A DNA stretch of 64,000 bases from Bog-756 sp963833585 (GTDB taxonomy: Bacteria; Actinomycetota; Acidimicrobiia; Acidimicrobiales; RAAP-2), in contig CAWHYF010000005.1 of NCBI GenBank assembly GCA_963833585.1, forward strand, positions 1,178,001-1,242,000, in the 5' to 3' direction. The notes under the pieces were generated by a model that did no database searches, was not told the DNA's origin, and saw only the letters and a program-made list of their open reading frames with translations. The translations under genes and the position numbers were made by a program. Shown piece by piece: positions 32,986 through 40,243 of the stretch (the first letter of the stretch is position 1; each line of letters begins with the position of its first letter).

Positions 32986-34058
32986 CCGGTCCGGACCGGC
33001 CGCTCCGCATCGCCCACGTGGTGGTGACGGATGCGTTCGCCGGTGTGGAGCGCTACGTCTGCCAGGTGGCCGGGGAGCTCGCGGCGCGGGGTCACCGGGT
33101 GGTCACCGTCGGGGGTGACCAGCGGCGGATGCGCGCTGAACTTCCCGACGCCGTGACCAGCCGGCCGGCCGACGGCCTCCTGGCGGCGGCCTGGGCGCTG
33201 GCAACCGACCACGGTGTCGACATCGTCCATGCCCACATGACGGCCGCCGAGGGCGCGGCATGGCTGTCGAGGCCCCTCCACCGGTCCCGCATCGTGGCCA
33301 CCCGGCATTTCGCCCAGGATCGGGGATCGAGCCGGCTGGCCCGTTCCCTGGCCGCCGTGACCAGTCGCTCCATCGTCCGCGACATCGCCATCAGCCAGTT
33401 CGTGGCCGACTCCATCTCCGGCCCGGCCCTGGTCATCCCCAACGGCGTGCCGGTGCGACCCCAGGCTCCGCTGGAGGCACCCACCATCGTGATGCTCCAG
33501 CGCCTCGAAGCCGAGAAGGCTCCCGAACTGGGGCTGGCCGCCTTCGCCGAGAGCGGACTGGGTGGGGAGGGATGGCGGTTGGAGATCGCCGGTACGGGGG
33601 CCCTGCAACCGGCGCTCGAACGCAGGGCCGAGGAGCTGGGCGTAGCCGCCAGCACGGTGTTCAGCGGTCAGGTGGCCGACACCGACCGGCTGCTGGCCGG
33701 GGCCTCCGTCTTCCTCGCTCCGGGGCATCTCGACGGCTTCGGACTGTCCGTGGTCGAGGCCATGGCCCACGGACTCCCGGTGGTGGCGGCCGCGGGCGGG
33801 GGCCACCGGGAGACCGTCGGCGAGGACGGACTGCTCTTCCCGCCCGGCGACGCGCCTGCGGCGGGAGCGGCGCTGGCCCGGCTGGGCGGCGACCCCGGAC
33901 TGCGACACACGGTCGGGGCGGCCCTGCGCCGACGTCAGCAGTCGCGCTACTCGCTCCCCCGGCACGTCGACCGCTTGGAGGAGGTCTATCGCGAGGTGGC
34001 CGGCTGGGGGACCAACGGTCCCCATACGCAGATGGCCGCATCGGCACCCGTTCCCTGA
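32982..34058 (+). CDS. GT4-family glycosyltransferase
   Basis: 358 residues from GTG 32982. Acceptor domain: RIAHVVVTDAFAGVERYVCQ and DIVHAHMTAAEGAAWL. Donor domain: IVMLQRLEAEKAPELGLAAF and GHLDGFGLSVVEAMAHGLPV, the EX7E-type site. It is translationally coupled to the GT2 gene, so the two sugars are probably added in succession to the same repeat unit. It converges on another GT4 gene with 1 nt between stops. Confidence 0.88.
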   Translation: MTGPDRPLRIAHVVVTDAFAGVERYVCQVAGELAARGHRVVTVGGDQRRMRAELPDAVTSRPADGLLAAAWALATDHGVDIVHAHMTAAEGAAWLSRPLHRSRIVATRHFAQDRGSSRLARSLAAVTSRSIVRDIAISQFVADSISGPALVIPNGVPVRPQAPLEAPTIVMLQRLEAEKAPELGLAAFAESGLGGEGWRLEIAGTGALQPALERRAEELGVAASTVFSGQVADTDRLLAGASVFLAPGHLDGFGLSVVEAMAHGLPVVAAAGGGHRETVGEDGLLFPPGDAPAAGAALARLGGDPGLRHTVGAALRRRQQSRYSLPRHVDRLEEVYREVAGWGTNGPHTQMAASAPVP

Positions 34059-34059
34059 C

Positions 34060-35199
34060 TCAGGGAGGGCCGGGCTCCCCCACCGCCGCAAGGTACAGGG
34101 CCATCTGGGTCTCCGCCACACTCTCCCAGGAGTAGCGGTGGGCTCCGGCGAGCCCGCTCTCCCGCAGGTCCGACCAGAGCCCGGGTTCGTCGAGCAGGCG
34201 TCCCAGCGCGGCGCGGAGGGCGTCGGGATCGCGGGGTGGCACGAGGAGGCCGGAATCCCCCACCACGTCGGGCAGGGCCCCGCTGGCACTGGCCACCACC
34301 GGGATGCCCGAGGCCTGCGCCTCCACCACCACCCGCCCGAACTGCTCCAGCCATCCGGGCATGGGCACCGACGGCACGGCCAGTACGTCGAACCTCCGGT
34401 AGGTGCGGGGGACGGACTCCTCGTCCACGTGCCCGTGGAACACCACCCGGTCGGCTGCCCCCAGCCGGGCCGCCTCACCGGCCAGGCGGTCGGCCTCCGG
34501 CCCGGCCCCGAAGATGTCGACGCTCATCCTGGCGTCACCGGCCACCGCCTCCAACAGCACGTCGACTCCCTTGTGCGGGATGAGCCGACCGACGAAGCCC
34601 ACCCGGAGGTGCTCCGCCGGAGGCGCCCGATCCTCCGGCTGGAACCGTTGCACATCCACCCCGAGCGGGAGCAGCACCGGCTCCGGGTCGAGACCCTTGC
34701 GTCGGAGGATCTCCCCCGCCGCCCGGTTGCAGGTGTAGGCGCCGGCCGCTCGGCGCAGTGACCACCGCTCGAACCAGCGGAAGGGTGGCGGATAGCGCTT
34801 CTCGATGTTCTGGGCCGAAGACACCACGAACGGGGTGCGCACTCCCCGCAGCCAACACAGGAGGAGCACCTCCGCCACCGCCAAGCCGAAGGGCTCCTCG
34901 TGCATGTCGATGAGGTCCCACCGGGCGGAGCCGAGGGCCCGCCACAACCCGACGGGGCCGAACACGAAGAGGTTCGGGTGGCGCCCGACGGTCCCGACCG
35001 TCACCACGAAGTCGTCACCGTCGGCGGTGAACGGCACCATGGAGCCGCCCTCCTCCCACCGGACCGCGGTCACCAGTGTGAGGTCGGCGCCCCGGGCCCG
35101 CAGCAGACGCTCCCGTTCCCGCCACGCTGTCACGACGCCGCTCTTGGAGATCCGGAGCACCCGGAGGCCCGGCCCGCCGCCGGGCCCGCCTGCGGTCAC
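34060..35199 (-). CDS. GT4-family glycosyltransferase coupled to DUF4012
   Basis: 379 residues from GTG 35199, which overlaps the DUF4012 stop. Acceptor domain: RVLRISKSGVVTAWRERERL and WDLIDMHEEPFGLAVAEVLL. Donor domain: RVGFVGRLIPHKGVDVLLEA and WLEQFGRVVVEAQASGIPVV. The sequence is a standard cytoplasmic GT-B enzyme; donor unknown. Pairing with DUF4012 by overlapping codons suggests the two work on one glycan. Confidence 0.87.
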   Translation of the reverse strand: MTAGGPGGGPGLRVLRISKSGVVTAWRERERLLRARGADLTLVTAVRWEEGGSMVPFTADGDDFVVTVGTVGRHPNLFVFGPVGLWRALGSARWDLIDMHEEPFGLAVAEVLLLCWLRGVRTPFVVSSAQNIEKRYPPPFRWFERWSLRRAAGAYTCNRAAGEILRRKGLDPEPVLLPLGVDVQRFQPEDRAPPAEHLRVGFVGRLIPHKGVDVLLEAVAGDARMSVDIFGAGPEADRLAGEAARLGAADRVVFHGHVDEESVPRTYRRFDVLAVPSVPMPGWLEQFGRVVVEAQASGIPVVASASGALPDVVGDSGLLVPPRDPDALRAALGRLLDEPGLWSDLRESGLAGAHRYSWESVAETQMALYLAAVGEPGPP

Positions 35200-37025
35200 C
35201 ACGTGATGGTGGCGGGCGCGCTGTCGTCGAAGGACGCTCCCCCCTCCGTGGTCCACTGCTCGGCGGGGATGCGGGCCGAGGGCACCAGGGTCATCGACCC
35301 GTGACTGCCGGGCATCCGGAACCGGGTCACCACCGTCGAGGAGCCACCTTGCGGAATGGTCACCGGGGCGGCGACCACCCACGTCGGACCTTCGGCCCCC
35401 TTGACGGCCAGGGGACCGGCCCCGGTCAGGGTGATCCCCGAGGCCCGGCCCGGCAGGTTGGCGGAGATCAGCCCGCGGTAGCCGCCGTAGCTGACCGGCT
35501 CGCCGGGGAACGGCCCGGCGATGAACTGCGACTGGCCGGCGGGGGTGGCGTTGTCCATCCGGGTGGTCAGCGTGACCATGGTGTCGGGACCGGAACGGGC
35601 GGTGGTCACGGTCACGTGCACCGGCAGGTACTGGTCCAGCTTGTTGCCGCCGAGGTTGATGACCGACACGTCCACCGATCGCGGGGTGAGGCTGCCACTG
35701 ACCCCGCTGACCACCCACGCCGCCTGGTCGGCCGGGTTCTTCGACCAGATCATCAGATGCCGGCCGGCCACGGCCGAGGACACCGCCTGGGACAGCGCCT
35801 TGATGTCGAGGTTCTGGCCCTGGAGCTGACGCAGCACGGCCCCGGTCAGGGAGCCCAGGGCGTCCTGGCGGGAGCTGTCCCCGGCGGCGTCGTCGGTCAG
35901 CCCGTTGTACTGATCGTGGAGGAGGAACTGCTCGACGTTCCCGGCGTTCACGATCTGACCGTCGGCCTGGACCGGGCCCGTGGCCTCGAGGAGTTGCCGG
36001 AGACCGGCCACGTCGAGGGAGAGCACCCCGTCCACCGGCTGGCCGGTGAGCTTGGTCCACATGGACGCGGCCAACGGCGCGGTCACATCGAACTGGGGGG
36101 TCCAACCGAGGTTGCGCATGTCCAGTGTCGGGTGTAGCCAACCCCAGTTCCGCGCGAAGTCCCCGGTGACCGGGACGGCCCCCTCCGGAAGCGTCCGCTG
36201 GCCGGAGGGGCTCAGATCGCCCAGCTGGACCGACCCGTCCGACGTGGTGGCCACACCCACGTCCAGGAACGCGCCCGATCCCGACCGCATTTCGGCATTG
36301 TTCGAGGCCAGCACCACATAGGTCTGGGGTCCTTGCAGGATGGAGGCCACCGCCGCTGACACTCCGGCGGCCCTGGTCAGCCGGAGACGGGCGTCGTCGA
36401 GCTGGTTGACGAACTCGTCATGCTTCGACCTCAGTGGGCCGATCAGGGCCTGCGAGGGACCGGTGTCGATGGAGGCCAGCTGGTGCTGGGCCGAGGCGGC
36501 GATTACCGAGAGCTGCCGTAGGGACGCCACCCGCTGGGGCCCGGCGGTGTGAGGCTGGTCCAGCACGCCATGGACCTGGGTCAGGAACGAAGCCCCCACC
36601 TCGGAGACCCGGACGGCGGCGGTGCTCAGCGCCCGCACCGACCGGACCTGACGCCCGATCACCGGCACGAAGGTCACCGGCGTGAACAGGGGTGAGGACA
36701 GATCGGACTGGGCGCTGGCGAACTCGGCCCTGGCCGCGTCGAGCAGGTGGACGGAACCGGCCGTGGTCAGCTGCCCCGGGTTCAGGTTGGCCTTGACCTG
36801 CTCCAACCGGTCGAGGCCGTTCCGGTCATGGCGGTAGGCAGACCAGGTCTTGACGCCGAGAAGGGCTCCCCAGACCACGATGACCACCACGACGCCGGCG
36901 ATGATCAGCCAGGTGCGACGCCGCCAACCGACTCTCTCGCTCACGGCAACCACTCGATGACTCCAGGCGTCGGCACGGCGCGGCGCGGGGCGGGCCCGGG
37001 CCTCACGGATCGACGCAGCGGACAA
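35196..37025 (-). CDS. DUF4012 domain-containing membrane protein
   Basis: Up to 609 residues from TTG 37025; GTG 36944 (582 residues) is an alternative. An N-terminal membrane helix (TWLIIAGVVVVIVVWGALL) anchors a large outside region. The DUF4012 core is recognisable: YVVLASNNAEMRSGSGAFLD, NLGWTPQFDVTAPLAASMWT and VDGVLSLDVAGLRQLLEATG. DUF4012 is related in outline to LCP-type and other cell-wall-associated domains, with no proven reaction. Position in the polysaccharide region and coupling to a GT4 suggest a role in glycan attachment or assembly at the surface. Confidence 0.85.
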   Translation of the reverse strand: MSAASIREARARPAPRRADAWSHRVVAVSERVGWRRRTWLIIAGVVVVIVVWGALLGVKTWSAYRHDRNGLDRLEQVKANLNPGQLTTAGSVHLLDAARAEFASAQSDLSSPLFTPVTFVPVIGRQVRSVRALSTAAVRVSEVGASFLTQVHGVLDQPHTAGPQRVASLRQLSVIAASAQHQLASIDTGPSQALIGPLRSKHDEFVNQLDDARLRLTRAAGVSAAVASILQGPQTYVVLASNNAEMRSGSGAFLDVGVATTSDGSVQLGDLSPSGQRTLPEGAVPVTGDFARNWGWLHPTLDMRNLGWTPQFDVTAPLAASMWTKLTGQPVDGVLSLDVAGLRQLLEATGPVQADGQIVNAGNVEQFLLHDQYNGLTDDAAGDSSRQDALGSLTGAVLRQLQGQNLDIKALSQAVSSAVAGRHLMIWSKNPADQAAWVVSGVSGSLTPRSVDVSVINLGGNKLDQYLPVHVTVTTARSGPDTMVTLTTRMDNATPAGQSQFIAGPFPGEPVSYGGYRGLISANLPGRASGITLTGAGPLAVKGAEGPTWVVAAPVTIPQGGSSTVVTRFRMPGSHGSMTLVPSARIPAEQWTTEGGASFDDSAPATITW

Positions 37026-37167
37026 GCGTCTCGGTCCTCGATCGTACCGGACAGAAGGCCCCTTCCCTGGTCAATGAGGCCGCAGACCGGTTGCCGACGG
37101 GGTGGCCGGCCGGTCCCTTCGGACGTCGGCCGGGACGGGGCGCCCGGGTGCCGGGGCGGGGGGCCGC

Positions 37168-37173
37168 TAGCAT
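37168..37173 (+). promoter_or_regulatory. -10 box of a leaderless transcript (sortase gene)
   Basis: TAGCAT followed by 6 nt and GTG 37180. No Shine-Dalgarno-like sequence is present in between. Confidence 0.55.
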
Positions 37174-37179
37174 CCCAGC

Positions 37180-38091
37180 GTGTCATTCACGACCATCCGG
37201 GTGGCAGTCGGGCGGGTAGTGCTGGTCGCTGGCATCCTCATCCTGCTGTTCATCCCCTACCTGCTGTGGGGCACCGGACTGATCACGGCCCGCAACCAGT
37301 CGGCCCTCACCGCCCAGTTCGAGGCGGCCCAGAAGAAGTCGGACTCCCATCCGGCCAAGACCATTCCGGCGCCGGCCCACGGGACGTCCGCTCCCGCCGC
37401 CCAGGTGGCCCCACCGATCGCCGACCCCGCCATCGGGAGTCCGGTCGGGACCATTCAGATCCCCAAGATCAACCTGGCCATGACGGTCGTCGAGGGCACC
37501 GACGAGGCCCAGCTGGCCATGGGTCCTGGCCACTACCCGACCACCCCGCTGCCGGGCGAGGCCGGCAACGCCGCCATCGCCGGCCACCGCACCACCTACC
37601 TCCATCCCTTCTACAGCCTCGACGCCCTGGTACCGGGCGACCTGATCTTCATCACCACCCTGCAGGGAACCTTCCTCTACCGCGTCCTCAGCAGCCAGGT
37701 GGTCCTCCCCACCGATGTGTCGGTGGTGGATCCCACCCCGACCCCCCAGCTGACCCTCACCACCTGCAATCCCCGCTACAGCGCCAGCCAGCGCCTGGTG
37801 GTCCACGCCCTGCTGGTGGCCAGCGAGCTGGCCCACCCCACCATCACCCCGGTGGCGGTCACCTCGCACCACGCCAAGCCACCGGCCCCGGCGCCGCCGA
37901 CCAAGAACTGGTCGCCGGCCATCGCGTGGGGAGTGGTGGTGGCGGCCCTGGCCACCGGGGTCTGGGCGCTGGCCCTCCGGACCCACCGGGCGTGGCGGGC
38001 CGTCACCGTGCTGGCCGGGACCCTGGTCTGGCTCGTGGTGGCGTTCTTCTTCTTCCAAGCCGTGGCGCCCCTGCTGCCGGCCAGCTACTGA
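37180..38091 (+). CDS. Class E sortase with extra C-terminal membrane helices
   Basis: 303 residues. An N-terminal helix (VVLVAGILILLFIPYLLWG) anchors the catalytic domain outside. Catalytic residues are His136 (AAIAGHRTTY), Cys196 (LTLTTCNPRY) and Arg205 (SASQRLVVHA). IQIPKINLAMTVVEGTDEA is typical of class E. Unlike most sortases, the C-terminus adds two hydrophobic helices (AIAWGVVVAALATGVWAL and VLAGTLVWLVVAFFFF), so the enzyme is anchored at both ends. The LPFTG protein encoded next door is the obvious substrate. Confidence 0.92.
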   Translation: MSFTTIRVAVGRVVLVAGILILLFIPYLLWGTGLITARNQSALTAQFEAAQKKSDSHPAKTIPAPAHGTSAPAAQVAPPIADPAIGSPVGTIQIPKINLAMTVVEGTDEAQLAMGPGHYPTTPLPGEAGNAAIAGHRTTYLHPFYSLDALVPGDLIFITTLQGTFLYRVLSSQVVLPTDVSVVDPTPTPQLTLTTCNPRYSASQRLVVHALLVASELAHPTITPVAVTSHHAKPPAPAPPTKNWSPAIAWGVVVAALATGVWALALRTHRAWRAVTVLAGTLVWLVVAFFFFQAVAPLLPASY

Positions 38092-38097
38092 GCTGGC

Positions 38098-38121
38098 GGC
38101 CCGCACCGCCCAGTGCGGGCC
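38098..38121. terminator. Hairpin terminator between sortase and LPFTG genes
   Basis: GGCCCGCAC (38098-38106), loop of 6, GTGCGGGCC (38113-38121): a perfect 9-bp stem, 7 nt after the sortase stop and before the convergent LPFTG gene. There is no T-run. Confidence 0.6.
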
Positions 38122-38195
38122 CCATTGGGAACCACGGCCCCGACGAGGTCCGCTCCGCTCAGCGATGCAGACCGGTCACCGCCCGATCGCCCCGA

Positions 38196-38522
38196 TCAGG
38201 CGATGGCCCGGCGGCGGCGGCGCGTGAGCACTCCACCCGCCAGCACGGCCCCGGCGCCGATGACCGCCAATTCGGCCACGTCGGCCCCCGTGAAGGGAAG
38301 GCTCGAGGTGGTCGATGCCGTCTTCACCACCGGTGCGGTGTGGGTCACCACGGGGTCGGTGACGTGGCCACCGGCCGTCGGTGTGACCACGCAGTTGCTC
38401 GGCTCGGTGACCGAACCGGCCGGGACGCAGCCCGGGGCCGGATCGGCGCCGGCGACTCCCGGCACCATGGCCATCGAGGCCGCAGCCAGGCTGGCGCCCA
38501 CAATCAGTCGTCTTGCCCACAT
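38196..38522 (-). CDS. Small LPFTG cell-wall-anchored protein
   Basis: 108 residues from ATG 38522, with AAGGG about 10 nt upstream. A signal peptide (MWARRLIVGASLAAASMAMV, then cleavage near VAGA-DP) is followed by about 45 mature residues containing two cysteines (GCVPAGS and SNCVVTP) and Thr/Val-rich sequence. Then LPFTG at 75-79, a membrane helix (VAELAVIGAGAVLAGGVL) and RRRRRA. This is a complete sortase substrate, and it converges on a class E sortase gene. The mature part is very short, as if it were a wall-linked stub or subunit. Confidence 0.85.
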   Translation of the reverse strand: MWARRLIVGASLAAASMAMVPGVAGADPAPGCVPAGSVTEPSNCVVTPTAGGHVTDPVVTHTAPVVKTASTTSSLPFTGADVAELAVIGAGAVLAGGVLTRRRRRAIA

Positions 38523-38526
38523 AATG

Positions 38527-38646
38527 GTTGCCCTTCTTCCCGTAGAGGCACACGCCTCTGCGTTCACCCAAAACTCGAGCCTCGGTCCCGCTTGAGGACC
38601 GCTGCCCGTGAATCCATACTGCAGGGTTGCCGACGCCTTAGGCAAC
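38527..38646 (-). promoter_or_regulatory. Structured 5' region of the LPFTG gene
   Basis: Read on the minus strand: GTTGCC...GGCAAC (38646-38626), a possible TTGCCT/CAGTAT promoter pair, a closing pair TTCAC/GTGAA (38612-38563) enclosing CGGTCC...GGACCG (38601-38583), and an AGAGGC-gtgt-GCCTCT hairpin (38559-38544). A second GGGCAACC copy sits right before the start codon and could pair with the same GTTGCC. No known riboswitch class fits. Confidence 0.4.
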
Positions 38647-38708
38647 GCGCCCGGTGACAAAATGGATGGGCCACCACTCTGGGTGAACTGGCCCACACGT
38701 GCTGCGCG

Positions 38709-38732
38709 AAAAGGTCTTCTACGAGGCCTTTT
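38709..38732. terminator. Intrinsic bidirectional terminator
   Basis: A 24-nt hairpin, AAAAGGTCTTC then TACGAGGCCTTTT, with A and T tracts at the ends. It follows the stop of the 99-residue membrane protein on the minus strand and separates it from the LPFTG gene, which must then have its own promoter. Confidence 0.6.
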
Positions 38733-38744
38733 GGGGGTGCCGGC

Positions 38745-39044
38745 TCAGGCCGGGACGAGCTGTCCGAAGGTGCTGCACAGGCCGAAGGCCTCGATGATCA
38801 CGAAGGCGGCCACGATGGCCAGCACCACCGGGATGCGCCAGGGCCGTCCCGTCCGGGCCATCGGCACCGGCATGTACCAGTCCGGCAGGAGCCCGGCATG
38901 ATCGCCCAGATACTGGGCCAAGGGCACGGCGTCGGCCTCGATGGGTGCGTCCGGGTCGGCCGCCAACGCCAACGCGGTGAGCTCCTCTTCGGAGACGAAC
39001 TCGCCCGCCGGCGCTGACCTCCGAGGGTTCTGGTCCTCGTCCAT
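38745..39044 (-). CDS. Small single-TM protein of unknown function
   Basis: 99 residues, with GGAGGGA just before ATG 39044. The first 60 residues are acidic and soluble (SEEELTALALAADPDAPIEA), and WYMPVPMARTGRPWR leads into one helix, IPVVLAIVAAFVIIEAFGL, with a short outside end containing Cys (LCSTFG). I do not recognise the family. A good ribosome site and a terminator support it as a real single-gene unit. Confidence 0.7.
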   Translation of the reverse strand: MDEDQNPRRSAPAGEFVSEEELTALALAADPDAPIEADAVPLAQYLGDHAGLLPDWYMPVPMARTGRPWRIPVVLAIVAAFVIIEAFGLCSTFGQLVPA

Positions 39045-39137
39045 GGGACTCCCTCCGAGACCTCATCGATTGCCTGGCTGGTGACCAGCGTAACCGGACG
39101 GCGCCGGTCCGAGGGCAGGACCGGGGGGCAGGCCCCC

Positions 39138-39491
39138 CTACTCCGGAAAGGCCTGCTCCATGCGTACTTCGATCAGCCGCTCCACCAGAGGACGGGGAAG
39201 GGGGACGTCGACCGGGAAGTGGAGGGAGCTCTTGGTCGACTGGTAGCCCGTGAGTTCGTCGGCCAGCTCCCCCAGTACCGAACCGCTGTGGGGCAGGTAG
39301 CTGAGATGGTGCTTGAAGGCGGCGAACCCGGCCACCACCTTGCCGCGCACCCGGAACGCCGGCAGTCCGTAGCTCATGCACTGCTCGGCCTCGGGGAGGA
39401 TCTCGGCAATGGAGTCCCGCAGACGGCGGAGGGTGGAGCGCTCGGGCTCATCCAGGGCGTCCAGATACCCATCGACCTCGCGGCAAGACAC
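39138..39491 (-). CDS. DUF1801 (YdhG/YjhG-like) protein
   Basis: About 117 residues from GTG 39491; the start is uncertain because no spaced ribosome site is present. The fold signature is clear: VDGYLDALDEPERSTLRRLR, EAEQCMSYGLPAFRVRGKVV, FKHHLSYLPHSGSVL and KSSLHFPVDVPLPRPLVERL. It resembles the iron-chaperone-like DUF1801 domain found across bacteria. The role is unknown, and no signal or membrane segment is seen. Confidence 0.85.
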   Translation of the reverse strand: MSCREVDGYLDALDEPERSTLRRLRDSIAEILPEAEQCMSYGLPAFRVRGKVVAGFAAFKHHLSYLPHSGSVLGELADELTGYQSTKSSLHFPVDVPLPRPLVERLIEVRMEQAFPE

Positions 39492-39546
39492 CCCTTCAGT
39501 CTCCGGCCGCGGGGCCCGGCGGTCAACCGCCGCCGAGAACCCCCCC

Positions 39547-40086
39547 CTAGAGCAGGTGGACCAGCAGTTCCAGCAGCACGATGAGCACGCCGACCAGTAC
39601 GAGGGAGACGATGTAGAGCACCCTCCGGATGGGCGGGCGCCCCTGACCCCCGGTCGTACCCACGCCGACCACGGCCAGGGCCAGGACACCCACCACCTCG
39701 GCCAGGGTGAACGCCGTCTTGATTGACCACACGTGGGCTCCGGCGAGGATGAACACGATGGTCGCCGGGATCGCCGCGCTCACGATGGGCCATGACCCCC
39801 GGAGCTCCCGCCGGACATGGGCGCGGCGCAGCTCGAGATCCCTCCAGGACCGCAGGATGACCAACCGGGACAGGGTGTGGGCGAGCCAGATGGCCACCGC
39901 TCCCACCACCACCACACCCGCGGTGGTCAGGGCGCCGGGGTTGGTTTCGAACGTGAGGCCGGCGATCGCCACCAGGGTCGAGATGGACCCGTAGACGTAG
40001 TCGGCCAGTCGCTCCACCGATCGGTCACGATGTGGGTCACCGCTGGCCGCGGCGGCGTGGCCGCCCCCGGCCGGAGGCTCGGTCAC
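39547..40086 (-). CDS. Polytopic membrane protein, about five TM segments
   Basis: 179 residues from GTG 40086. After a 30-residue polar start there are five hydrophobic segments: VYGSISTLVAIAGL, TTAGVVVVGAVAIWLAHTL, PIVSAAIPATIVFILAG, LAEVVGVLALAVVGVG and VLYIVSLVLVGVLIVLLEL. Between the second and third lies a basic cytoplasmic loop (RSWRDLELRRAHVRRELRGS). I do not recognise a named family. The frame continues upstream, but without protein-like composition. Confidence 0.65.
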   Translation of the reverse strand: MTEPPAGGGHAAAASGDPHRDRSVERLADYVYGSISTLVAIAGLTFETNPGALTTAGVVVVGAVAIWLAHTLSRLVILRSWRDLELRRAHVRRELRGSWPIVSAAIPATIVFILAGAHVWSIKTAFTLAEVVGVLALAVVGVGTTGGQGRPPIRRVLYIVSLVLVGVLIVLLELLVHLL

Positions 40087-40243
40087 GGGGTCGAGTGGGT
40101 GGGGCAGCAGGCTCGACGATGGCGGGGGCAGCGTCCCCACGCCCGGGGTCCGAGTGGTCCGGGGAGGGACAGTGGTGCCGACCCGGCGATCGACGTGGTC
40201 TCCGTGGCCGGCGACCGGGTCGCGGCGGCCGTACCGGCCCTGA

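Noticed and set aside
38527..38646. Known riboswitch class (c-di-GMP, c-di-AMP or SAM)
   Set aside because: Pieces like GTGAACGCAGAGGC and CGGCAACC recall parts of those classes, but the conserved cores and helix order do not match.
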